Source: Rodentibacter caecimuris | GTDB taxonomy: Bacteria; Pseudomonadota; Gammaproteobacteria; Enterobacterales; Pasteurellaceae | DNA: 64,000 nucleotides | NCBI RefSeq assembly: GCF_001019715.1 | Contig: NZ_BBXJ01000001.1 | Location: 1,860,001-1,924,000 of the forward strand | Direction: 5' to 3' | Part shown: positions 56,904 through 64,000 of the stretch, piece after piece | Position numbering within the stretch: position 1 is the first letter of the stretch | How the letters are laid out: the number at the start of each line of letters is the position of its first letter | Notes under the pieces: model-generated | Told to the model about the DNA's origin: nothing | The model's database searches: none | What the model saw: the letters and a program-made list of their open reading frames with translations, nothing else | Position numbers and translations under genes: made by a program

Positions 56904-57920
56904 ATGGCAATTTTAGTCACCGGCGGTGCCGGCTATATCGGTTCGCATACGGTTGTCGAATTATTAAATGCAGGCAAAGAAGTGGTCGTATTAGACAATC
57001 TTTGTAATTCATCACCTAAATCCCTTGAGCGTGTAAAACAAATCACAGGTAAAACAGCCAAGTTTTATGAAGGCGATATTTTAGATCGAGCATTGCTGCA
57101 AAAAATCTTTGCCGAAAACACCATTCATTCAGTGATTCACTTTGCCGGCTTAAAGGCAGTGGGTGAAAGCGTACAAAAACCGGCAGAGTACTACATGAAC
57201 AATGTGGCCGGTACGGTTGTATTGCTGCAAGAAATGAAAAAAGCGGGAGTATGGAATTTTGTGTTTAGTTCTTCCGCTACCGTGTATGGCGATCCCCAAA
57301 TTATTCCCATTACCGAAGATTGTGAAGTGGGCGGCACAACCAATCCTTACGGCACGTCAAAATATATGGTTGAGCAAATTTTACGTGATGTAGTCAAAGC
57401 AGAACCTCAGTTTAGTATGACGATTTTGCGTTATTTCAATCCCGTAGGGGCACATTCAAGCGGTTTAATCGGCGAAGATCCGAATGGCATTCCAAATAAC
57501 CTATTACCTTATATCAGCCAAGTGGCGATCGGTAAACTCGCACAGCTTTCCGTTTTCGGTAGCGACTACGATACTCACGACGGCACGGGGGTACGTGATT
57601 ACATTCACGTGGTTGATTTAGCGATTGGGCATTTAAAAGCGCTTCAACGCCACGAAGATGATGCAGGTTTACATATTTATAATCTCGGAACGGGGCACGG
57701 CTATTCCGTATTGGATATGGTGAAAGCCTTTGAAAGTGCCAACAATATTAAAATTCCTTACCAATTAGCGGAGCGTCGTCCTGGTGATATTGCCACTTGT
57801 TATTCAGATCCAAATTTAGCGCAGAAAGAATTAGGCTGGACTGCCGAACGTGGGCTTGAACAAATGATGAAAGATACGTGGAATTGGCAGAAAAATAATC
57901 CGCAAGGGTACAAAGACTAA
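56904..57920 (+). CDS. galE: UDP-glucose 4-epimerase
   Basis: Interconverts UDP-glucose and UDP-galactose, needed for galactose use and for lipooligosaccharide sugars. It has 338 residues. The NAD motif [10 protein letters not shown] is at residues 7-16 and the catalytic Ser124, Tyr149 and Lys153 ([16 protein letters not shown]) are present. ATG follows AAAAGGAGTC. A 12-bp hairpin follows the gene, and then ampG on the same strand. Confidence 0.97.
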   Translation: MAILVTGGAGYIGSHTVVELLNAGKEVVVLDNLCNSSPKSLERVKQITGKTAKFYEGDILDRALLQKIFAENTIHSVIHFAGLKAVGESVQKPAEYYMNNVAGTVVLLQEMKKAGVWNFVFSSSATVYGDPQIIPITEDCEVGGTTNPYGTSKYMVEQILRDVVKAEPQFSMTILRYFNPVGAHSSGLIGEDPNGIPNNLLPYISQVAIGKLAQLSVFGSDYDTHDGTGVRDYIHVVDLAIGHLKALQRHEDDAGLHIYNLGTGHGYSVLDMVKAFESANNIKIPYQLAERRPGDIATCYSDPNLAQKELGWTAERGLEQMMKDTWNWQKNNPQGYKD

Positions 57921-57946
57921 TTTTCCGTTTTTAAATATCATCTTAT

Positions 57947-57976
57947 GGTGACACGGGTAAAGAAACTCGTGTCGCC
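57947..57976. repeat. Hairpin between galE and ampG
   Basis: GGTGACACGGGT (57947-57958) pairs with ACTCGTGTCGCC (57965-57976), with two G-U pairs. No T-run follows, so it may protect the galE mRNA 3' end rather than terminate. Confidence 0.5.
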
Positions 57977-58005
57977 AAAATTATTACTAAAATGAACCGC
58001 ACTTT

Positions 58006-59268
58006 ATGCCGAATTCTCTGCTTTCACAAATTTTTACACGTAAAATGTTAATTTGCGTGTTCACCGGTTTCAGTTCCGGTTTACCTTTATTTGTCTTATT
58101 GCAAATGTTACCCGTATGGCTAACGGACAAGCAGCTTTCTGTCGAATTAATCGGAGCGGTGACCGGTGTCATGCTACCTTATGGGTTAAAATTTTTATGG
58201 GCTCCCTTGTTAGATCGCTATTTCCCAAGTTTTTTAGGCCGCCGCCGCAGTTGGCTTCTTATTTCGCAAGTTATCTTACTTGTCTTACTTTATGCTATCA
58301 GCCTTTTTGATCCTATCTCTCAATTAAGTATTGTTGCCAACATTGCTTTATTAATTGCATTTTTTTCAGCCACACAGGATATCGTGCTTGATGCCTATCG
58401 CCGTGAGATTTTAAGTGATCACGAGCTTGGTTTGGGTAATACCCTTCATATTAACGCCTATCGAATTGCAGGTTTAATTCCCGGTGGGCTTTCCCTTTAT
58501 CTTGCCACTATTTACCCATGGGAAACCGTCTTTTTATGGACCGCACTTTGTATGTTGGCGGGGATTTTTATGACATTATTTATCGCCAAAGAACCCCAAC
58601 AGAACGTCCCTAAAAATAATAACCACCCGTTCTATCAAGCATTTTGGATTCCTCTACAAGAATTTTTCCAACGTAAAGGAATTGCACAAGCCATCGGTTT
58701 TTTACTATTTTTATTTCTATACAAATTTGGCGATTCTTTTGCCACTACACTGCAAACCAAATTTATCTACGATATGGGATTCAGCAAAAAAGATATTGCT
58801 CTAGTGGTTAAAACAACCTCTCTTTGGGCTGGCGTCTTATCGGGGCTTGTCGGCGGTATAATAATGTTGAAACTAGGAATTAATCGGGCATTATGGTTAT
58901 TCGGTTTCGTGCAAATGATCACTATCAGCGGATTTATTTGGTTAGCCAACTTCGGGCATTTTGACTACATCACATCCGCCGAATTATGGAAATTAGGTGT
59001 CGTCATTGCCGCAGAATATGTCGGTGTCGGTCTTGGCACCGCTGCCTTTGTTGCGTTTATGGCTCGTGAAACCAATCCGCTTTATACAGCGACCCAACTT
59101 GCCCTTTTCACTAGTCTTTCAGCCTTACCAAGTAAAGGATTAGGAATGCTTTCGGGCTATGCTGTCAGCGCGGTAGGATATTATCATTATTTTTGGATTT
59201 GCTTATTTTTGGCAATACCGGGCATGATTTGTTTGTTTTGGGTTGCACCTTGGAATGCAAAGCAATAA
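58006..59268 (+). CDS. ampG: AmpG family muropeptide permease
   Basis: A 420-residue MFS transporter with about 12 helices. AmpG imports anhydro-muropeptides for wall recycling. Matching blocks include LICVFTGFSSGLPLFVLLQM, MLPYGLKFLWAPLLDRY, FFSATQDIVLDAYRREIL and FLLFLFLYKFGDSFATTLQT. In H. influenzae it also lies beside galE and adk. There is no good ribosome site; ATG at 58006 directly follows an uptake signal. Confidence 0.92.
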   Translation: MPNSLLSQIFTRKMLICVFTGFSSGLPLFVLLQMLPVWLTDKQLSVELIGAVTGVMLPYGLKFLWAPLLDRYFPSFLGRRRSWLLISQVILLVLLYAISLFDPISQLSIVANIALLIAFFSATQDIVLDAYRREILSDHELGLGNTLHINAYRIAGLIPGGLSLYLATIYPWETVFLWTALCMLAGIFMTLFIAKEPQQNVPKNNNHPFYQAFWIPLQEFFQRKGIAQAIGFLLFLFLYKFGDSFATTLQTKFIYDMGFSKKDIALVVKTTSLWAGVLSGLVGGIIMLKLGINRALWLFGFVQMITISGFIWLANFGHFDYITSAELWKLGVVIAAEYVGVGLGTAAFVAFMARETNPLYTATQLALFTSLSALPSKGLGMLSGYAVSAVGYYHYFWICLFLAIPGMICLFWVAPWNAKQ

Positions 59269-59345
59269 AAAGTTTGTATTGTTTTAAAAAATGTAATTAA
59301 ATCTCTCATCAATACGCATGGCTTTCACCATGCGTAAATTAATTG

Positions 59346-59651
59346 TTAATCAATACCTGCCATTTTCTTATTAAGGGCAGACATTGTTTTTGACACGCCC
59401 CAAATCCCCAAGAAACCAATAGGAATAAAGGGAATAAAACTAATAATTAGGACAATCAACTGCCATTTTTTCTGTGTCATAGTAAATGCGATTGCGCAGA
59501 AAATACCGACTAACCAAGGGATAACGATAAAGGCAATAATTACTTCAATATCAAAATATTGGGAGTATTCATCAATAGTAAGAAGATTTAGAGCAATATT
59601 GATAAAAAGGCTTATCCATACGGCAGCGTGTAATTTAATGGCTGAGTTCAT
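59346..59651 (-). CDS. Small three-helix membrane protein
   Basis: A 101-residue hydrophobic protein with three membrane segments (about 7-26, 36-57 and 64-86) and a short charged end. It has no recognised family. The start overlaps the end of the upstream gene by 17 bases, so the two form a coupled pair. Placed between ampG and adk, on the opposite strand from both. It may assist the PH-like partner, but this is inferred only from position. Confidence 0.65.
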   Translation of the reverse strand: MNSAIKLHAAVWISLFINIALNLLTIDEYSQYFDIEVIIAFIVIPWLVGIFCAIAFTMTQKKWQLIVLIISFIPFIPIGFLGIWGVSKTMSALNKKMAGID

Positions 59652-60069
59652 CTGTTTTTTCCTCTTTAATGTGGTGATTGATTGACATTAACTCTTTTAC
59701 CAGTTCCTCCTGTTGTTCTTTTTGTACCATATTTAGCACCAACCTTTCCTTTTTATTGGTTTTCAGATGAAAGATTAGATTGCCTTTTTTATTTTCAACG
59801 GACTGAATATCATCGTATTTGATGTATTTGGTTGAGCTTAGCGGGGAGGATTTTATTTGAATATGGTTGTTCATTAGTGAAATGATCGGTTTATTGACGA
59901 TACTAAGCTGTAAAATACCCAAAATAGTATTTATCAATCCAAAGAATAAAAACATCGGTTGATTTATCAATCCGAAGAAAATTAACAATATTCCACTAGC
60001 AAATGTTATCCACATATTTAATTTAACTAGTAAAGAACGAGAGAAATGTTTTTCCGATAAATTCTGCAT
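59635..60069 (-). CDS. Membrane protein with PH-like C-terminal domain
   Basis: A 144-residue protein with two adjacent membrane helices (about 17-36 and 40-60) followed by a soluble beta-rich region (IKYDDIQSVENKKGNLIFHL ...) ending in a helix (EQQEELVKELMSINHHIKEE). This layout resembles bacterial PH-domain membrane proteins. The ATG at 60069 follows TTTGGAG and is preferred to an upstream frame from 60141. Function unknown. Pairs with the downstream three-helix protein. Confidence 0.65.
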   Translation of the reverse strand: MQNLSEKHFSRSLLVKLNMWITFASGILLIFFGLINQPMFLFFGLINTILGILQLSIVNKPIISLMNNHIQIKSSPLSSTKYIKYDDIQSVENKKGNLIFHLKTNKKERLVLNMVQKEQQEELVKELMSINHHIKEEKTDELSH

Positions 60070-60173
60070 AAAACTCCAAAGGTGAAAGTGACTTGAATGT
60101 GATGAAGTATAGCACGATAAAATGTAAAAATATTGTATCAAATCAACGGATTAATTCTTGATAATAACTTTAA

Positions 60174-60917
<744 letters not shown>

Positions 60918-60932
60918 AACAAATGCAAAATC

Positions 60933-60966
60933 GACCGCACTTTTTCGACAAAGTGCGGTCTTTTTT
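60933..60966 (+). terminator. Paired uptake-signal terminator after adk
   Basis: GACCGCACTTT (60933-60943) pairs perfectly with AAAGTGCGGTC (60950-60960) around TTCGAC, then TTTTTT. Two inverted uptake signals form a textbook terminator. Confidence 0.92.
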
Positions 60967-61008
60967 AACAATATTTTTGCCTCGTTATTTTTCCGTTTTG
61001 GAGACAAC

Positions 61009-63003
61009 ATGATTAAAAAAACAAAAATTACACTTTCCCTTTCCGCTTTGATTGTGGTATCGGGCATCGGTGCACAGATTTATACTAATCACAAAGTGGA
61101 TCAAGTCTTACAAAACTTTCCCTATTCCCTTGATAATCAAGCGAAATTACTAGTCTCTCAAACAAGTAAAAACATTTTTACCCGCCACTTAACGTTTAGT
61201 CTGCAAAATAACGATAACGAAAAAACCGATCTCATTACCAGCAAACTGACAACGCTGCCTTTTTTCATCACGGCTGAATCGAATTTATCGGAGAAATTCG
61301 TTCGACAATTAAACAAAACTTTAAATATCACCATTGATAAAAATACGATTAACACAAAATTTTCACCGATCGGTGATTATTTTTCGTCTGATATTTTGAC
61401 GGAGTTTCGAGACTTCGCCAATAAATCGCAACAAAGCACGATCTCATTAAATTTCCGAGAAAATAAAGAAATTGATTTAAATGCCAATTTGACCGGTTTT
61501 AACTATGACAACGACAGCAAATTAAAAAAACTTGAGGGGAAATTTCATCTTATTCCTGTAACGCCAAGTCAATATGATTTAACACATATCGAATTAACCG
61601 CTGAAAATGCCGAGCTAGCACTATTAAATGGTGAAAATACACGCTTACAATTAAAAAATACCACCTATAAATTTAATAAAAACAAAGAGAATAATACAGA
61701 AAAACGTGATTTAACCACAAAGCTAAGTAGTGATATTTTACGTATCTCTAATAAAAACCGTACCACAGAAGAAAGCCAAACAACATTTGGGGGTTTAAAT
61801 ATCAGTTTGAATCAACAAGGCGTCCCAAGTGCGGTCAATTTTTATAATGAATTTAAAAAACTTAGTACGGGCGATCAAAATATTAGAAATGGGGTGGATT
61901 TATTAATCGCTATATTAACTAAAAATGATTATTTTGACAGTAAGGTTTCTGTTATTTCAGTTAATGCACCGAAAAAGCAAAAACCTTATTTTAATTTACA
62001 AAATGGTAATATAGCATTGAAATTAGATAATACGGATCTCACTAAAAGCAACGCCAATTTTGAACTCTTAGTGGGGAGTGTTAAACAAACACCGGAAGAT
62101 AATGCCCAAAAATGGGATGCTAAAGATGGAAAACTTAGTGTTCAATTAAAAGACTATAATATTGCAAATGAGTTGAGTCTTATTCCATTCTTTTTGGAAA
62201 CGCTTACTGTAAAGTCTCCGCCATCTAAAGATAATAAAGATTTCCTTCATTTAAAAGACAAATGGGTGAGGGAGTTTAAGGAAAATTCGAACATTGATTT
62301 TTCACTGCATAGTTTAAATCTATTTGAAAATAAAATAACTGCTCTTACATTTAATAATAAATCTAGGTCAGAAAGTGATCAATATAGTACAAGTTTTACA
62401 CTAAATACAAAAAAAATCAGTGTACCGGAACAAAGTATGCAAATTGAGGATTTGTCGATTTCAATTCCACTAAAGCTTAATGACCCTCGTTCGTATTGGT
62501 CTTCAGCATTTTGTTTAGGAGCTTATGAGACGCTTTGTCAGACTTATTTAACAACAGCGACACAAGAAAAATATTTGAATAACGCATGGTCGGATCTAAA
62601 TTTTATTTTAGATCATACCAATGTTACCTTTAATCTCAACACATCGCCCGAAACGAAAGCCTATCCGGTAAAATTTGAAGCCAATGGTATGATGACTAAA
62701 GCACCGGAAGATGCGAAATCATCTCAGGATTGGTCTTTCCTAGATAGAACAGAAGGTTTATTAAGGATTTCCTTTGATAAAAGGTTAGTTGAAATTCAGG
62801 ATGAAAAAACAAGTAAGATTAAAGAACAAAGCTTATTTTGGAATATGATTCAAAGTGAAATTAAACCATATGATACTATTCTTCCTGCTTTTGTAGCAGA
62901 AGGTGAGAATTATGTGGCTAAGTTTGAAAAAAATGACAATGGCTATTTCATTAACGGCAAATCTTTTGAGGAGATAGAAGAAGAAAGTTCATCAGAGAAA
63001 TAA
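61009..63003 (+). CDS. YdgA-like (DUF945) protein
   Basis: A 664-residue protein with an N-terminal signal-anchor helix (about residues 7-24) and a long, mostly beta, hydrophilic region with repeated polar strands. The pattern (NHKVDQVLQNFPYSLDNQAK, FSLQNNDNEKTDLITSKL) fits the DUF945/YdgA family of envelope proteins. It is longer than E. coli YdgA (about 500 residues). Family function is unknown. ATG follows TTTTGGAGACAAC. An uptake signal lies within at 61827. Confidence 0.75.
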   Translation: MIKKTKITLSLSALIVVSGIGAQIYTNHKVDQVLQNFPYSLDNQAKLLVSQTSKNIFTRHLTFSLQNNDNEKTDLITSKLTTLPFFITAESNLSEKFVRQLNKTLNITIDKNTINTKFSPIGDYFSSDILTEFRDFANKSQQSTISLNFRENKEIDLNANLTGFNYDNDSKLKKLEGKFHLIPVTPSQYDLTHIELTAENAELALLNGENTRLQLKNTTYKFNKNKENNTEKRDLTTKLSSDILRISNKNRTTEESQTTFGGLNISLNQQGVPSAVNFYNEFKKLSTGDQNIRNGVDLLIAILTKNDYFDSKVSVISVNAPKKQKPYFNLQNGNIALKLDNTDLTKSNANFELLVGSVKQTPEDNAQKWDAKDGKLSVQLKDYNIANELSLIPFFLETLTVKSPPSKDNKDFLHLKDKWVREFKENSNIDFSLHSLNLFENKITALTFNNKSRSESDQYSTSFTLNTKKISVPEQSMQIEDLSISIPLKLNDPRSYWSSAFCLGAYETLCQTYLTTATQEKYLNNAWSDLNFILDHTNVTFNLNTSPETKAYPVKFEANGMMTKAPEDAKSSQDWSFLDRTEGLLRISFDKRLVEIQDEKTSKIKEQSLFWNMIQSEIKPYDTILPAFVAEGENYVAKFEKNDNGYFINGKSFEEIEEESSSEK

Positions 63004-63010
63004 TAAAAAA

Positions 63011-63042
63011 ATGCCCACGGACGGTATGGTGGGTATTTTTTT
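63011..63042 (+). terminator. Terminator after the YdgA-like gene
   Basis: ATGCCCAC (63011-63018) pairs with GTGGGTAT (63029-63036), one G-U pair, followed by TTTTTTT. It lies about 8 bases past the stop codon. Confidence 0.85.
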
Positions 63043-63178
63043 ATCGTTAATGAAAAACACTCCAAAATCTGACCGCACTTTATCCTTTACAAATAGTGAA
63101 ATAAACCTAAAATACGGGCTTTTAACACGACTTGCCTACGGGTAGGTTACTGACTTGAAATCAGAAAAAGAGTAGATT

Positions 63179-64000
63179 ATGACCACCTCATTTAAGCCCG
63201 AATTACTTTCTCCCGCCGGTTCTCTAAAAAATATGCGCTATGCCTTTGCCTACGGTGCAGATGCCGTCTATGCCGGTCAGCCCCGTTATAGCTTACGAGT
63301 GCGTAACAATGAATTTAATCATGCAAATTTAAAAATCGGTATTGATGAAGCGCACGCCCTTGGTAAAAAATTCTATGTCGTTGTGAATATTGCACCGCAT
63401 AATTCTAAACTCAAAACCTTTATTAAAGATTTACAACCCGTTATAAATATGGGACCGGATGCGTTGATTATGTCCGATCCTGGTTTGATTATGCTGGTGC
63501 GTGAGCATTTCCCCGATATTGATATTCATCTTTCCGTACAAGCCAATGCGGTAAACTGGGCAACGGTGAAATTTTGGAAACAAATGGGGCTAACCCGCGT
63601 GATTTTGTCCCGAGAACTTTCTTTGGATGAAATTGCCGAAATTCGCCAACAGGTGCCGGATATTGAACTTGAGATTTTCGTACATGGCGCATTATGTATG
63701 GCATATTCTGGTCGTTGCTTGCTTTCCGGCTACATTAATAAACGCGATCCAAACCAAGGCACTTGCACTAATGCCTGCCGCTGGGAATATAAAATGGAAG
63801 AAGGTACGGTTGATGAAGTGGGCAATATTGTGCCGAAAATTGATCCGGCACAACAAATCGAAGTCAAAAATGTTGCACCGACACTGGGTGAAGGAACGGT
63901 GACGGACAAAGTATTTCTTTATACGGAATCACAAAAGCCGGATGAACAAATGACCGCCTTTGAGGATGAACACGGCACTTATTTTATGAATTCAAAAGAT
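63179..64000 (+). CDS. trhP: tRNA hydroxylation protein TrhP (YegQ), 3'-truncated
   Basis: A U32-peptidase-like protein needed for 5-hydroxyuridine formation in tRNA wobble positions. The frame runs from ATG 63179 to the window edge (274 codons). It opens with FKPELLSPAGSLKNMRYAFA and GADAVYAGQPRYSLRVRNNE, and carries the U32 signature EIFVHGALCMAYSGRCLLS (about residues 161-179). Further cysteines follow (GTCTNACRWEY). Two small hairpins lie in the 70-base leader. The C-terminal half is outside the window. Confidence 0.93.
   Translation, partial: MTTSFKPELLSPAGSLKNMRYAFAYGADAVYAGQPRYSLRVRNNEFNHANLKIGIDEAHALGKKFYVVVNIAPHNSKLKTFIKDLQPVINMGPDALIMSDPGLIMLVREHFPDIDIHLSVQANAVNWATVKFWKQMGLTRVILSRELSLDEIAEIRQQVPDIELEIFVHGALCMAYSGRCLLSGYINKRDPNQGTCTNACRWEYKMEEGTVDEVGNIVPKIDPAQQIEVKNVAPTLGEGTVTDKVFLYTESQKPDEQMTAFEDEHGTYFMNSKD

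Noticed and set aside
63125-63178. Small hairpins in the trhP leader as a riboswitch or tRNA fragment
   Set aside because: The two stems are four to five pairs long and match no known riboswitch or tRNA arm pattern that I can recognise.

Overview
This window is chromosomal DNA from a Pasteurellaceae bacterium. Thirty-nine exact copies of the 9-base Haemophilus-type DNA uptake signal (AAGTGCGGT or its complement) were found by eye. The housekeeping genes also run in the order known from Haemophilus influenzae: lipA-lipB-ybeD-dacA-rlpA-rodA-mrdA-rlmH-rsfS, mreB-mreC-mreD, and galE-ampG followed by adk. The genus cannot be fixed from this sequence; Haemophilus, Aggregatibacter, Pasteurella or Basfia would all fit.

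Layout. 1-8.4 kb: a partial alanine aminotransferase, the menaquinone genes menF-menD-menH, an MHS-family transporter, raiA, a YafY-like regulator and a glutathione transferase. 8.4-12.4 kb: an IS1595/IS1016-type transposase remnant, an alanine/glycine:cation symporter under a tandem glycine riboswitch, and a very AT-rich cassette. The cassette holds a duplicated ribbon-helix-helix-like protein, a broken Sel1 lipoprotein gene, an adhesin-E-like secreted protein and an excalibur protein. 12.5-16.8 kb: transketolase, ytjB, serB and yajQ.

17.2-30.8 kb is the most striking block. It is one leftward gene set: an OmpA-like lipoprotein, a 2529-residue BapA-type repeat adhesin, a TolC-type outer membrane protein, a LapB-type ABC exporter and an HlyD-type adaptor. 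Together these form a complete type I secretion system with its cargo. Upstream lie a perfect 29-bp inverted repeat and eleven copies of a 7-base repeat. The stretch from 20.9 to 31.5 kb has no uptake signal, and the adhesin contains long near-identical tandem repeats (753 bp and 309 bp units).

31.6-64 kb is mostly core genome: argH, an rclC-rclR-like pair (reactive chlorine response), rho, mreDCB, a YddA-like ABC transporter, an AspT/YidE-type transporter, the lipoate and rod-shape/peptidoglycan cluster, rlmH, rsfS, a purine permease with a PurR-type operator, ppa, an aldehyde dehydrogenase, dld, galE, ampG, a small membrane-protein pair, adk, a YdgA-like protein and a partial trhP (yegQ). 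Several terminators are built from two inverted uptake signals. No rRNA, tRNA, CRISPR array or intact mobile element was seen.
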